64,000 nt of DNA, from positions 525,006 through 589,005 of the forward strand of contig NZ_JRFE01000014.1 in NCBI RefSeq assembly GCF_000756305.1, written 5' to 3'. The number at the start of each line of letters is the position of its first letter. The first letter of the stretch is position 1. Positions 42,737 through 52,691 of the stretch are shown piece by piece. Both the position numbers and the translations under genes were made by a program. This DNA comes from Myxosarcina sp. GI1 (GTDB taxonomy: Bacteria > Cyanobacteriota > Cyanobacteriia > Cyanobacteriales > Xenococcaceae). The notes beneath the pieces are model-generated. The model worked only from the letters and a program-made list of their open reading frames with translations. It made no database searches and was not told the DNA's origin.

Positions 42737-43345
42737 TTAAGCCAAACGAGAGTAATACTCAATTACGAGTAGTTCGTTGATTTGTAGGGCAACCCATTCT
42801 CGTTCGACAATGCCGTTAACTTTGCCAGTATAGGTATTTTTATCAAATTCCAAATGGCTGGGAACATTTGCCAACCCTGGATATTCCATATTGGTTTCAA
42901 CTACACGGCGAGAGGTTTCGCGGTCTCTAACTTTGATAACATCACCAGGACGACACTGATAGCTAGCAACATCAACTACTCGGTCATTGACGGTAATATG
43001 TCCGTGATTGACTAACTGACGCGCTCCTGGAATAGTACCTGCCATACCCATGCGAAAGATAGTATTATCCAAGCGCATTTCTAAAAATTCTAGTAAAGCT
43101 TGTCCTGTCGAACCACCAGTTCTACGAGCCTTACGGACGTAACGAACCAGTTGTTTTTCGGTAACTCCGTAGTTAAACCGCAGCTTTTGCTTTTCTTCTA
43201 GACGAATAGCATATTCCGATCGCTTTCTACGTCCTTGTCCGTGTTGACCTGGGGGATAAGATTTGCGGGGGCTTTTACGACTTAAACCTGGTAGTTCACC
43301 CAAACGGCGTACGACGCGCAAACGCGGTCCTCTATAACGAGACAT
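42737..43345 (-). CDS. rpsD: 30S ribosomal protein S4
   Basis: 202 residues, [41 protein letters not shown], then the S4 RNA-binding domain ([35 protein letters not shown]). Primary 16S rRNA-binding protein. It stands alone here, as is common in cyanobacteria. Confidence 0.98.
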   Translation of the reverse strand: MSRYRGPRLRVVRRLGELPGLSRKSPRKSYPPGQHGQGRRKRSEYAIRLEEKQKLRFNYGVTEKQLVRYVRKARRTGGSTGQALLEFLEMRLDNTIFRMGMAGTIPGARQLVNHGHITVNDRVVDVASYQCRPGDVIKVRDRETSRRVVETNMEYPGLANVPSHLEFDKNTYTGKVNGIVEREWVALQINELLVIEYYSRLA

Positions 43346-43519
43346 ATATTAGAAATCTCCTTAATGTTAATAATTACAAAATACGTCCAAATATATCATT
43401 ATACTGTTATTTACAATTCGAGCAAAATATAAAAGACTTAAAAAAAAGCGATCGCGAAGCGGATGTCCTTCGAGCTTATCGCGCCGAAATTTTAACCGAA
43501 GCGACCGCTACTAACACAA

Positions 43520-45205
43520 TTAAGCAAACTGATGTTCTAAACGATTTAGTTGAAAATCGGGAATGCAGTTTTCTTCCATATAAGTTTTATATTCGCACTT
43601 TGCGCGATCGCATTGCTCTTGACTCCAGCCACAATATTTTTGCAACGTTTCGGTCACTACGGGCAATAGATCTAAGCCGTAATTACCATTCATTGCCAAC
43701 ATAGTGCGACGACGCATAATATCAGTTAATTTGTGGGCGTATTCGTGTTCTACTGCATAGACAATTTGAGCTTTAATGTCGGGTAGCGCGTCGCCAATTT
43801 GCGCTGCTAATTCGGGCTGTTCGCTAGTTAGATTCAATACTTCCAAAGCTGTTGCTCCATAAGCATTAAATAAATAATTTATAGTTCTAGGAGAGAGAAG
43901 AGAACTATAATCTACTATCGCCTGCTCTATGCGCTCGTCATCAGCCACAATACAACCTGGAAGTGGCTCTGAGGCAGTTGTACTATGCTTGCCCGACCGC
44001 TTCATTTTTTTCAATACCGCATCGGTCATTTCTTCTCCCACGTTGCGATAAGTAGTTAGTTTGCCGCCAATAAGCGAAAACATATTATTTACCCCCTCCT
44101 TTTTATGGTCGAAGATAATATGCTTGCGGGTAATGCTGCCTGGTTTTTTGCCTTCAGCATTAGGTAAGGGGCGAACTCCAGAATAGGTAAATCTAATATC
44201 TTCTCTGGTTAAATTAGCGGCAGGAATGATGTTATTAGTTTCGGTCAGTAAATAATCGATTTCATCATTATCGGCTTTAACGCGATCGAGGTCGCCTTTA
44301 AACGGCAGATCTGTCGTACCAATAAGATACATTCCCAACCACGGAACGATAAAGAACGGACGACCATCGGACTTGGCTTCTACGTATAGGCTACTGGTTT
44401 CTGGTGCGCCAGGGAATTTCGACACTACAATGTGACTGCCTTTAGTTCCACCAATTTTACGAGCATTGCCGATGGGAACATCTTTACCAGCTTTATTACC
44501 CAATTTACAAACTTTATCTACCCAGGGACCAGCAGTATTAACTACAACTGCATTTTGGCTACAGGAGATAGTAAAAATTTCATCTGATAGTCTATCTTTA
44601 CAGTCGATACTGCTAACGAAGTTGTTTTGCAAGGATATTTCGTTTACTTCTGCATAATTAAGAACCGTTGCCCCTGCATTTTCTGCTGAGATAATATTTT
44701 CCAAACACAAACGTTCGGCGAGGGTTGCCTGTCCATCATAGTATTGCGAACCTCCCGTTAGATGCTCTCTGTCTACATAGCGAAATAGCTGCTGAAATTG
44801 TTTTTTAGGCAACATCCGATGTAGGGGTAGAGTCTTGTCAAAGCTAAAAATATCGTACAGAATCATTCCCGCCCAAATTTTCCAATAGGGACGAGAGCGA
44901 TCGCCATAAATAGGAATAGTTAAAAGTAGGGGTTTGACTAAATGGGGCGCAACGCGAAAGAGAACTTCTCTTTCTTTAAGAGCTTCTCTTACCAAAGGAA
45001 ATTCAAAATACTCTAAATAACGCAAACCGCCATGAATTAATCTCGTAGACCAGCTAGAAGACCCGCTAGCAAAATCTTCTTTTTCAATCAAAATAGTTTT
45101 AAGACCTCTAAGGGCAGCATCTCTGGCAACTCCCGCTCCATTAATACCACCACCAATAATAATTAGGTCATATTCTTGCTGCTGTATTTGGGCTAAATCT
45201 CGCAT
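43520..45205 (-). CDS. glpD: Aerobic glycerol-3-phosphate dehydrogenase
   Basis: FAD-dependent, oxidises glycerol-3-phosphate to dihydroxyacetone phosphate and passes electrons to quinone. 561 residues: DLIIIGGGINGAGVARDAALRG (FAD), SSWSTRLIHGGLRYLE, TAGPWVDKV, RKIGGTKGSHIVV, GTTDLPFKGD and SLIGGKLTTYRNVGEEM. The C-terminal DAO_C-like domain is present. Sits alone with an AT-rich leader. Confidence 0.96.
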   Translation of the reverse strand: MRDLAQIQQQEYDLIIIGGGINGAGVARDAALRGLKTILIEKEDFASGSSSWSTRLIHGGLRYLEYFEFPLVREALKEREVLFRVAPHLVKPLLLTIPIYGDRSRPYWKIWAGMILYDIFSFDKTLPLHRMLPKKQFQQLFRYVDREHLTGGSQYYDGQATLAERLCLENIISAENAGATVLNYAEVNEISLQNNFVSSIDCKDRLSDEIFTISCSQNAVVVNTAGPWVDKVCKLGNKAGKDVPIGNARKIGGTKGSHIVVSKFPGAPETSSLYVEAKSDGRPFFIVPWLGMYLIGTTDLPFKGDLDRVKADNDEIDYLLTETNNIIPAANLTREDIRFTYSGVRPLPNAEGKKPGSITRKHIIFDHKKEGVNNMFSLIGGKLTTYRNVGEEMTDAVLKKMKRSGKHSTTASEPLPGCIVADDERIEQAIVDYSSLLSPRTINYLFNAYGATALEVLNLTSEQPELAAQIGDALPDIKAQIVYAVEHEYAHKLTDIMRRRTMLAMNGNYGLDLLPVVTETLQKYCGWSQEQCDRAKCEYKTYMEENCIPDFQLNRLEHQFA

Positions 45206-45599
45206 AATTTTTCTTCAATTTACAGATAGTAGTCATGATGGCTTGGTAAAACCAAAAATATTTACTAGGGAATTGGTAATATTTTTCTCAATTCCAGTCT
45301 TAAAAAGTTTTCACAATTAAACTTTAATGCAATTAAAAATCTTTTGCTTCCAATTTAGCCCAACTGTATATGAGTTAGGAGTTCAAAATTTGGAGTTAGT
45401 AGTTGCGAACAGCTTTATAAATTTAGTTGATTTGTAAACTTCAAAAACAGCACTGCACGGTAATAGAAGTGACGGAGATGTAAAAAATTTTCCTCATCGC
45501 GCAAGATAAGATCGCAAAAACAATAGGGGCAACTATCTTAGTTGCCCCTATAAAAGTAAAAAAATGTTTTATTGGCTCAAATAGCGATCGCTATTTAAT
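45206..45599. other. 394-bp intergenic region between glpD and rplT
   Basis: Contains the terminator of rpmI-rplT at 45525-45549 and the glpD promoter region. No open frame with features and no other clear structure seen. Confidence 0.6.
45515..45549 (-). terminator. Rho-independent terminator of rpmI-rplT
   Basis: On the minus strand AGGGGCAAC (from 45549) pairs with GTTGCCCCT (to 45525), a 9-bp stem with a 7-nt loop, followed by ATTGTTTTTG. It lies about 50 bp after the rplT stop. Confidence 0.88.
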
Positions 45600-45953
45600 T
45601 TAATCAGTTCCATCAGCTACTTCTACAACTTTGGCAAAAGCTTGAGGATCGATCATCGCAATTTGTGCCAACATTTTGCGATTGAGTTCGACATTAGCTT
45701 TTTTGAGCTTGCCAGTAAATTTGCTGTAGCTCATGCCGTGCTGGCGAGAAGCAGCATTAATGCGTGTAATCCATAGACGACGAAAATCCCGTTTGCGTTT
45801 GCGGCGATCGCGATAAGCGTTCCGCAACGCTTTCATTACCTGTTGGTTGGCAGTGCGGAACAGTTTGGAGTGAGAACCGCGAAATCCTTTGGCTAACTTG
45901 AGAACTTTTTTACGACGTTTGCGGGCGACGTTCCCTCTTTTAACTCTAGTCAT
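45600..45953 (-). CDS. rplT: 50S ribosomal protein L20
   Basis: 117 residues, [69 protein letters not shown]. Assembly protein of the 50S subunit. It follows rpmI by 63 bp in the usual rpmI-rplT order; infC is not upstream here. Confidence 0.98.
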   Translation of the reverse strand: MTRVKRGNVARKRRKKVLKLAKGFRGSHSKLFRTANQQVMKALRNAYRDRRKRKRDFRRLWITRINAASRQHGMSYSKFTGKLKKANVELNRKMLAQIAMIDPQAFAKVVEVADGTD

Positions 45954-46016
45954 AATTACTATTTACTGAAGTTTGTTTTTATAGTATTTAAATTTATCTC
46001 GAAAGAATTTTAGCCT

Positions 46017-46220
46017 CTACATATAAGGCATCATCAAGCGCACGTTTTTCTCGTCAGATTCGTGAACTACTGAGATGTTGGAAAGGCGGCGACGAGTACG
46101 TTCTTTACTTTTGTGCTGTAGTAAATGATTTTTAAATGCTTTACGGCGCATAATTTTTTTGCCGCTACCGCTTAGACGAAAGCGTTTGGCAGCAGATTTC
46201 TTAGTTTTGAGCTTGGGCAT
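46017..46220 (-). CDS. rpmI: 50S ribosomal protein L35
   Basis: 67 residues, [42 protein letters not shown], ending LMMPYM. Standard length and sequence. First gene of the rpmI-rplT unit. Confidence 0.97.
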   Translation of the reverse strand: MPKLKTKKSAAKRFRLSGSGKKIMRRKAFKNHLLQHKSKERTRRRLSNISVVHESDEKNVRLMMPYM

Positions 46221-46436
46221 AATCTTTCAGTGATTCGACACAATTTACAATTATACCTTTTTTATATGAGTTTAAATTTTTTTATTTTACTAAACCATAA
46301 AGACAACACCCGTAATGATTTGTGATGGAGGAAAAAGGTTTTGGGGTGCAATTTATAATCCAAAAACTAACGAGTTTAGCGATCTGGCTTTCAATGGTGA
46401 AATATAATGACTTTGTGACAGAAATGTTTTCTATTT

Positions 46437-46832
46437 ATGATTACATCTTCCTATTGTGCGCTAATTCCACTAGCTATAGAGAACAACTTCACTATTGCCA
46501 AACTTGCCGAACTATTATCAAAACGCCTACCAGAGTACGAGAGCGAATCGACAACAGACAGAATAGTTATTAGCCAAAATGAATGGACTCTTAATGTAGT
46601 TTTAGATAAGGGTGATTGGGTTAATATCGAAGCTAAAGAAATGGCTAAGTTTTATCCAGACTTGCCAAATATTGAATCTTTAAAATCTTCAACTCAGCGA
46701 ATCGATATCTCAAGTTATGCCAATGACTCGGAAATGGAGCATTTCAACACGTATTTATTTGTATTAGAAGAAATAGAGACATTTCAAGGTGTTCTGTTCG
46801 AGTTCGATCCGCGAGATGCTAAAACGCTCTAA
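46437..46832 (+). CDS. Hypothetical protein, 131 aa
   Basis: Not recognised. Soluble, acidic protein with no signal or membrane segment: NNFTIAKLAELLSKRLPEYESES, WTLNVVLDKGDWVNIEAKEMAKFYPD, then FNTYLFVLEEIETFQGVLFEFDPRDAKTL. The size and acidic, mixed alpha/beta character resemble immunity-type proteins, but this is only an impression. ATG at 46437; an overlapping frame from 46322 lacks support. Confidence 0.6.
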   Translation: MITSSYCALIPLAIENNFTIAKLAELLSKRLPEYESESTTDRIVISQNEWTLNVVLDKGDWVNIEAKEMAKFYPDLPNIESLKSSTQRIDISSYANDSEMEHFNTYLFVLEEIETFQGVLFEFDPRDAKTL

Positions 46833-46894
46833 GTCGAGTGGCAGTAAATAGAACACGATTGTAATTATTAGTCTTTATCGCGTCTGACGTTGTT

Positions 46895-49114
46895 CTATGT
46901 AGCGATCGCTTCATTATCTAAACGTCTAATTGCTACCACCGCAGGAATAGGAGGTTGGTTTGCTTTACCACTGAACCAATTAGAACCTACAGGAACTTGG
47001 CGTTTTTGAATAAATGATTTACCGTCGCTCGTTAACAATTCAAAGTCTTTTAATTCTGAAGCCATATCTCGACGAATGCCATTTGCTTCTCCTGGATGCT
47101 GAATTGACAAAAACAGGCTTTTACTATCATTGCTAAACATCAAACCCGTACATTCACACTCCATTGGACCCATCGCAAAAGGATAAACTTCTCCTGCCAA
47201 ATCTCCACTCAAAGGAACGTACCAGAGGGAATTGTTGCCAAAAACACCCGTTAGCTCGCTACTAGATAAAGCCTTGTCATTTTCCATTCTGCTGGAAACG
47301 GCACTATTTTGCTTGTCAGTAGACATATCCGTTACCATCCACAAATTGCCCTGGTTATCTACAGCCAAATTATCGGGATTAGCAAAACCAGCACCGCCAA
47401 GCGCGGGTTCGCCGCCCATAGCCAACATACTCCAACGGAAGCTTAAGGATTCGGGATTGCTGTTGTCTTCTTCTAATTTCATAATCCAGCCATATTCATA
47501 GTCGGATTCGCCGTTAGGTCCTGTAAACACCTGCTTGTCAGGTCCGCCATCCTCGTCGGCAGCACCAGAGGTAAAAGTAATAAACAAAGTACCGTCCTTA
47601 GTAATTTCGGTATCTTCAGGACGAGCAGTACAGGTAACGCCTGCCGCACTTGCCGCCAAATGAGCGTCGATTAAAATCGCTCCCTGCTGTTCTAACTCGC
47701 TACTTCCTCGATAGAGATCTCCTAATTTAGCAAATCGCTCTTGAAATGGAGGAACTTGACTGTTGCTGCTTGCCGTCATCGCTCCTCCAGAGTTGCGGTT
47801 GTTGTTGGGAAGTTGCACTACGCCGCCGACTACTTGAGAAGGTAGTATGGGATTGACTGCGGTTTCGGGACTCAAAGGAATCCATTCGCCGCTACCATCG
47901 GGATTTAGTTTAGCTCCATACAGCATTCCTGCTTCAAATAAACTAGAGTTAGCTTTATCTTGAGGATCGTTAACGAAATTGCGACTGATAAACTTATAGA
48001 GATGACCGCCTCGGCGATCGCAACCAGAATAAACGGCTAACTTTTTACCTGCTACAGCGCGAATGCCAAAAGCTTCGTGGCGAAACCTGCCCAACCAAGT
48101 ATGTTTGGTGCCATAGTCGTTGGGGTTGGCGGGATCGACTTCTACCATCCAGCCGTATTTATTCCCCGCCAAACCAAATACGTTACCGTTACCAGCAACT
48201 GTTTCTTCGTCAATTACAAACGGCATCTGGCTGGGACTCATTGCCGAACCATCTGCCATTACCGCTTCTATTACTTGATCTTGAAAATTTTCTTCCGCAC
48301 TTAACACTGTACCCCAGGGGGTCATTCCTCCCGCGCAGTTTTGAAAAGTACCAATGATGCGATCGCCCAAATTATCTTTGTAACCGAGCTTATTTTCTTT
48401 GTTAAAGATAGCCGTTGCCGCGCCAGTAGATTTTAGTAGGCGACTTTCATCGTCCAAACCAGAAATTCCTGTAATGCGGCGATCGCCAGAGCGATAAGTT
48501 CGTTCCCATTGACCGTTTTCATTACGGCGTACGGAAATTACGCCAATTCCTAAATCGGTTAAACCCTCGCGTGCAATTTCTACAATCTGAGCTTTAAGAG
48601 GATCGTCATCGCTCAAGGTAAAAGCATCGATTTGGCTATCTGTCGCTTTGGCGGCAACCTCAGCAAAGGGTAAAGTTTTACCAATAACTAGCGGATAAGT
48701 TTGCATCCAGGTTTTACTGCTAAGATACTCAAAATTAACCGTTAGCAAACCTTCGTTAGGTGTGGTTTCAACTAGTGCCAAATAGTCATTGTTATAACCA
48801 AATCTCGAATCTCCTACCCGATCGCCCCAGGCAGCAATTACGTCGTAAGTAAACCCATCTGGTAAGACTAAATCGTCTTTTACTTCATAACTACTATAAG
48901 CCGCTATCTGTTCCTCTGTAGCGAGTGTTTCTAATTTCAAAGGTAGTGGCGGTTTTACTGGTTGAAAACCCAAGCGATCGCTCAAGTTGAGAGCTTTAGT
49001 TCTGGCTTGCTCTCTAGAAAATTTGCGAACTTGTGGCTTAGCGATCGCCTTCAATGGCAATGAGCCAACAGCAGCTCCTAAAAATAGCAGAAGATTGCGG
49101 CGTTTGAGAGTCAT
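46895..49114 (-). CDS. phoX: PhoX-type alkaline phosphatase (DUF839), Tat-exported
   Basis: 739 residues. A twin-arginine leader is present at the start (LKRRNLLLFLGAAVGSLP). The body has PhoX hallmarks: TPNEGLLTVNFEYLSS, CAGGMTPWGTVLSAEENFQ, SGCDRRGGHLYKFIS, TFTSGAADEDGG, PDNLAVDNQGNLWMVTDMS and MGPMECECTGLMFSND. PhoX enzymes are periplasmic Ca/Fe-dependent phosphomonoesterases that release phosphate from organic esters; some family members have other activities. No clear Pho box is visible in the short divergent gap upstream. Confidence 0.88.
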   Translation of the reverse strand: MTLKRRNLLLFLGAAVGSLPLKAIAKPQVRKFSREQARTKALNLSDRLGFQPVKPPLPLKLETLATEEQIAAYSSYEVKDDLVLPDGFTYDVIAAWGDRVGDSRFGYNNDYLALVETTPNEGLLTVNFEYLSSKTWMQTYPLVIGKTLPFAEVAAKATDSQIDAFTLSDDDPLKAQIVEIAREGLTDLGIGVISVRRNENGQWERTYRSGDRRITGISGLDDESRLLKSTGAATAIFNKENKLGYKDNLGDRIIGTFQNCAGGMTPWGTVLSAEENFQDQVIEAVMADGSAMSPSQMPFVIDEETVAGNGNVFGLAGNKYGWMVEVDPANPNDYGTKHTWLGRFRHEAFGIRAVAGKKLAVYSGCDRRGGHLYKFISRNFVNDPQDKANSSLFEAGMLYGAKLNPDGSGEWIPLSPETAVNPILPSQVVGGVVQLPNNNRNSGGAMTASSNSQVPPFQERFAKLGDLYRGSSELEQQGAILIDAHLAASAAGVTCTARPEDTEITKDGTLFITFTSGAADEDGGPDKQVFTGPNGESDYEYGWIMKLEEDNSNPESLSFRWSMLAMGGEPALGGAGFANPDNLAVDNQGNLWMVTDMSTDKQNSAVSSRMENDKALSSSELTGVFGNNSLWYVPLSGDLAGEVYPFAMGPMECECTGLMFSNDSKSLFLSIQHPGEANGIRRDMASELKDFELLTSDGKSFIQKRQVPVGSNWFSGKANQPPIPAVVAIRRLDNEAIAT

Positions 49115-49167
49115 AATAATATAAATTGCAAACTAATTTTTTTCACTACAACACCATCATTTATTTT

Positions 49168-49767
49168 ATGTTTTCAGTTGGTGAATGGCTGACACAAAGC
49201 CAAGACTGGCTTAGTTCTCTCGGTTACGGTGCATATCCCGCTTTTATAATTCTGTATTTATTGTCAACTTCGATTGGTTTACCGACTATTTTTTTATTTA
49301 TTGGTGCTGGTAGTTTGTTCGGGTTCATTCCTGGTTCTTTGGTGGTTTCGGTTGCCGATACCTTGAGCATCGCCATTTGTTATGTTTTGGGCAGAACTAT
49401 AGCTCGTAAAAAGGTTAACCAGTGGATTTCCGATCGCCCTGAATGGAAAAAATTCGACCGTACCGTTGCCGAAAAAGGCTGGAAAATTGTGTTTTTAGCT
49501 CGCCTCGCTCCAGTTTTGCCTTCTAATCTACTCAACTATGGTTTTAGCCTGACTGAGATTAATTTTTGGCAGTATTTACTCGTTTCTTGGCTGGGTACGG
49601 TTCCAGTTATCGCGCTATATGTTTATCTTGCTTCTGTGGGAGCTAACTTACTATCTGGAAATAACGACCCCCGACAGATTATATTTTCGATTATCGGCGC
49701 GATTGCGGCGGTTGCAGCTTTGATATACACTACTAAGATTATTAGAAATACTTTTTCCAAGGAATAA
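49168..49767 (+). CDS. TVP38/TMEM64 (DedA-like) membrane protein
   Basis: About 199 residues with five to six hydrophobic segments. The family core is visible as LPTIFLFIGAGSLFGFIPGSLVVSVADTLS, then LGRTIARKKVNQW, VFLARLAPVLPSNLLNYGFSLTEINFWQYLLVSWLGTVP in pieces. Such proteins belong to the VTT superfamily, linked to lipid scrambling and transport. ATG 49168 (MFSVGEWL) fits the family start; the upstream TTG-started extension is unlikely. Confidence 0.85.
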   Translation: MFSVGEWLTQSQDWLSSLGYGAYPAFIILYLLSTSIGLPTIFLFIGAGSLFGFIPGSLVVSVADTLSIAICYVLGRTIARKKVNQWISDRPEWKKFDRTVAEKGWKIVFLARLAPVLPSNLLNYGFSLTEINFWQYLLVSWLGTVPVIALYVYLASVGANLLSGNNDPRQIIFSIIGAIAAVAALIYTTKIIRNTFSKE

Positions 49768-49817
49768 AAGTTTTTTAACTCATTTTCAATGGGTTTGAAG
49801 TCAAATATTAGTTATAG

Positions 49818-50141
49818 TCATTGTGAAGACATTTTTTCACAACTTTTATAATAAAACGTAGAACCGTTAACTTCAGGTTGCCAACCCAGAGCAATAGCAT
49901 CTCTAATGCAATGCTCGATATCTTTTGGTGTAATTGAAAATTCTGCACCGGAATAATAGTTATAGCAGTTCCACAAAAAAGTAATTGAAAGAACTGAGCC
50001 TTTAGTTTCTACTCTTTCGACTCCAGCAGTTATGCAAGTGGCATAGTCGCCTTGAGTGTGAGTAGGTTTCCTTCTGACATACCATCTATACGGAATTCCA
50101 TCAACAATAATCTTTCGCGTCCCTTTTTTAGGTATTGCCAT
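49818..50141 (-). CDS. Small hypothetical protein, 107 aa
   Basis: Not functionally recognised. It begins MAIPKKGTRKIIVDGIPYRWYVRRKPTHTQG, a pattern seen in scattered small bacterial proteins, and contains LNC/WNCYNYYSGAEFSITPKDIEHCIRDAIALGWQP. Soluble, likely a single small domain. It stands about 80 bp from arsC on the same strand. Confidence 0.65.
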   Translation of the reverse strand: MAIPKKGTRKIIVDGIPYRWYVRRKPTHTQGDYATCITAGVERVETKGSVLSITFLWNCYNYYSGAEFSITPKDIEHCIRDAIALGWQPEVNGSTFYYKSCEKMSSQ

Positions 50142-50220
50142 AAATTAAATGTATTTTTCCTCCCGAGCTGACTTGATTAACACACGGGTAATAACATAAG
50201 CGTCACCAATAGCAAATTAC

Positions 50221-50616
50221 TCAGCTAAGTTGCTTAATTAACTTGGCTACTCTATCTTTAATTTCGTCTCTAACACGGTAAAAGGTTTCAATTGGCTGTC
50301 CGTCTGGATCTTCTAATTCCCAGTCGTCAAACACTTCTTGCATTACCCATTCTGAGGGTAAATTAGTGCCGCAACCGCACATCGAGATGACGGCATCGTA
50401 ATCTTTGGCATTGAAATCACTTAGAGCATCAGAAGTTTGATTGCTAATATCGATACCAATCTCTGACATAACCTCAATAGCGGTAGGATGAACTCTGCTA
50501 GCTTCCAAACCCGAAGAGGTAACTTCAATCTTATCTTTACCCAAAGCTCTAGCAAAACCCTCTGCCATTTGCGATCGACAGGAGTTTCTCTTACAGACAA
50601 ACATAACTTTTTTCAT
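50221..50616 (-). CDS. arsC: Arsenate reductase, low-molecular-weight phosphatase type
   Basis: Reduces arsenate to arsenite for export. 131 residues: the P-loop VCKRNSCRSQMAEGFAR holds the Cys-x5-Arg nucleophile site (about residues 8-14), the cysteines in SMCGCGTNLP (about residue 80) are in the place of the redox relay pair, and WELEDPDGQPIETF has the DP acid. It is 21 bp downstream of acr3, so arsenite made here is handed to the exporter encoded next to it. Confidence 0.92.
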   Translation of the reverse strand: MKKVMFVCKRNSCRSQMAEGFARALGKDKIEVTSSGLEASRVHPTAIEVMSEIGIDISNQTSDALSDFNAKDYDAVISMCGCGTNLPSEWVMQEVFDDWELEDPDGQPIETFYRVRDEIKDRVAKLIKQLS

Positions 50617-50637
50617 AATTAATGATTGAATTGCAAT

Positions 50638-51792
50638 TTAACGATAGGGACTAACACAGCGAGGATCGAGGAGAGTAGCTTTTTCTGGTTGTCGGGGGAA
50701 CCAAGTAGCAGTACGCTTGCAAAATTCTACTAACATTAGCATTACTGGTACTTCTATTAATACGCCAACGACAGTAGCCAAAGCCGCGCCAGAATTTAAG
50801 CCAAATAAAATTACTGCCGTAGCGATCGCAACTTCAAAGTGATTGCTCGCGCCAATTAAAGCCGCTGGTGCGGCATCTTCGTAATAGAAATTAAGTTTTA
50901 AAGCGGCTACATAAGTAATAAAGAAAATAAAGTTGGTTTGGAGAAATAACGGTACGGCAATTAAAAGAATATGTAAGGGGTTGTTGACAATTAGTTCGCC
51001 TTTAAAAGCAAACAAAAGTACTAAGGTTATTAGTAAAGCCGCGATCGCCACAGGTGAAAGATACTGCAAAAATTTGGTTTCAAACCAGCGTCTGCCTTTA
51101 TGCTTCAAAATCCAGTAGCGACTAAAAATTCCTGCTATTAGCGGTAAGCCAACATAAATTAATACTGAGAGTACGATTGTCTGCCAGGGAACGACCAAAT
51201 TATTAGTCGCTAGCAACCACTTCCCTAAAGGTGCGTACAGAAATAGCATCGCTAAGGAGTTAATTGCCACCATTACTAAAGTATGTCCCTGATTGCTGTA
51301 AGAGAGATAACCCCACATCAAAACCATCGCCGTACAGGGGGCAATTCCCAATAAAATTGCTCCTGCAATATAGGAATTAGCTAAAGTAATTTCTGCTCCG
51401 CGAACCAGTTCGGTTTCTGATAACAAAGGAAGAAATAACCAGCCTAAAAAAAACTGAGCAAATGCGACCATAGTAAATGGTTTAATTAGCCAATTTATTA
51501 CTAGAGTAAGAATTACTGGTTTGGGTGTTTTAGCAGCTTTTGCAGCTTGAGAAAAGTCGATTTTTACCATGATGGGATACATCATGAAAAAAAGACAGAC
51601 TGCGATCGGAATAGAAACGTTATAAACGCTCATATTATCTAAAGCTTGAGCGATTTCTGGAAAGACTCTTCCTAAAGTAATTCCAATCAAAATACAAACT
51701 ATTACCCAAACAGTAAGGTATTTTTCAAAAAAACTTAGATTGCTTCCTGCTTTAACAGATTGAGGATTGATTTTAGAACTATGATTAGCCAT
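50638..51792 (-). CDS. acr3: ACR3-family arsenite efflux permease
   Basis: 384 residues with ten hydrophobic segments. Signature stretches: [58 protein letters not shown] with the conserved transport cysteine (about residue 155), and [34 protein letters not shown] in pieces. It exports As(III) at the plasma membrane. A 234-bp gap with AAAAGTT-type heptamers separates it from the upstream methyltransferase gene. Confidence 0.95.
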   Translation of the reverse strand: MANHSSKINPQSVKAGSNLSFFEKYLTVWVIVCILIGITLGRVFPEIAQALDNMSVYNVSIPIAVCLFFMMYPIMVKIDFSQAAKAAKTPKPVILTLVINWLIKPFTMVAFAQFFLGWLFLPLLSETELVRGAEITLANSYIAGAILLGIAPCTAMVLMWGYLSYSNQGHTLVMVAINSLAMLFLYAPLGKWLLATNNLVVPWQTIVLSVLIYVGLPLIAGIFSRYWILKHKGRRWFETKFLQYLSPVAIAALLITLVLLFAFKGELIVNNPLHILLIAVPLFLQTNFIFFITYVAALKLNFYYEDAAPAALIGASNHFEVAIATAVILFGLNSGAALATVVGVLIEVPVMLMLVEFCKRTATWFPRQPEKATLLDPRCVSPYR

Positions 51793-52026
51793 GAAACTTG
51801 TAAAGAATAAAATTTATAGTGAATTACTCTGGTAAAAATTAAAAGTTAAAAGCCAAAAGTCAAAAATAAAGTTTTTGATTCATAAAGCTTTCAGCGACTG
51901 AAAATATCTTAATTCTTGTGTTCGCTGCTATAATTATTTACTTTTATTAACGATAGTTTGTAAATAGGTATAAAAGACACATTTTTGCGTTTCAATTACC
52001 AGCACAAATTAGGATTTTTAAAACCT

Positions 52027-52671
52027 TTAGTTTTCTTTAATAGCAGTTGCGATCGCCATTCCCCACAAAAAATCCAGCTTAAATTTATCGGCTTTAACTA
52101 CAGTTAAGTTTGCTACAGCTAATAACTGATGTAATTGAAATTGTGTATAACATTTTTCGTGTGCCGAATCAAAAAACTTAAGAAATATATTTAGAGCTTT
52201 TATCGTCCAAAAATCACGACACCAATCTAAAATTATCAGTCTACCATTTGTTTTTAAAACTCGCTTTATTTCTAAGAGAGCTAGTTGTGGATTTTCAAAA
52301 TAATGAAGTGCGCTAGCGCAAATAACTAAATCGAAACTTTCGTCATCAAAAGGTAATTTACTAGCCGTTGCTTGCTGAAATTCTACATTAGAATATTCCC
52401 GACATTTTTCTCTGGCTACCTGTAGCATATTCGCAGAAAGATCGATTCCTGAAATTTGCTGACTGGAATTTTGTTCGAGGATTAATTTCGCCAATTCACC
52501 AGTCCCACAAGCTACATCCAACACTTTTTCGTTATTAGTAACTTGCGATCGTTGCAAACAAATAGCCAAAGTTTTGTCAATATATTTCTGCCATCGGCGA
52601 TCGTACCAACTAGCCATTTTGTCATACTGCTGGTTGACTTTTTGTTCGGATAAGTTGGTAGTTGATGACAT
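52027..52671 (-). CDS. Class I SAM-dependent methyltransferase in the ars cluster
   Basis: 214 residues: YDKMASWYDRRWQKYI, VLDVACGTGELAKLIL (motif I), GIDLSANMLQVA, FDLVICASALHYFENP and GRLIILDWCRDFW. It is UbiE/COQ5-like. The three cysteines that define arsenite methyltransferase ArsM are not evident, so arsenic methylation is not supported by sequence even though the gene lies between pstS-like and acr3. It is 20 bp downstream of the pstS-like gene and co-transcribed with it. Confidence 0.8.
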   Translation of the reverse strand: MSSTTNLSEQKVNQQYDKMASWYDRRWQKYIDKTLAICLQRSQVTNNEKVLDVACGTGELAKLILEQNSSQQISGIDLSANMLQVAREKCREYSNVEFQQATASKLPFDDESFDLVICASALHYFENPQLALLEIKRVLKTNGRLIILDWCRDFWTIKALNIFLKFFDSAHEKCYTQFQLHQLLAVANLTVVKADKFKLDFLWGMAIATAIKEN

Positions 52672-52691
52672 ATAGATATATACTGGCTTGT

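Noticed and set aside
46322-46573. Alternative gene overlapping the 46437 start
   Set aside because: Different frame with no family features; the 46437 frame is longer and has a more protein-like composition.
52027-52671. Arsenite methyltransferase (ArsM) for the gene between pstS-like and acr3
   Set aside because: The defining ArsM cysteines are not evident; only a general SAM methyltransferase can be supported.
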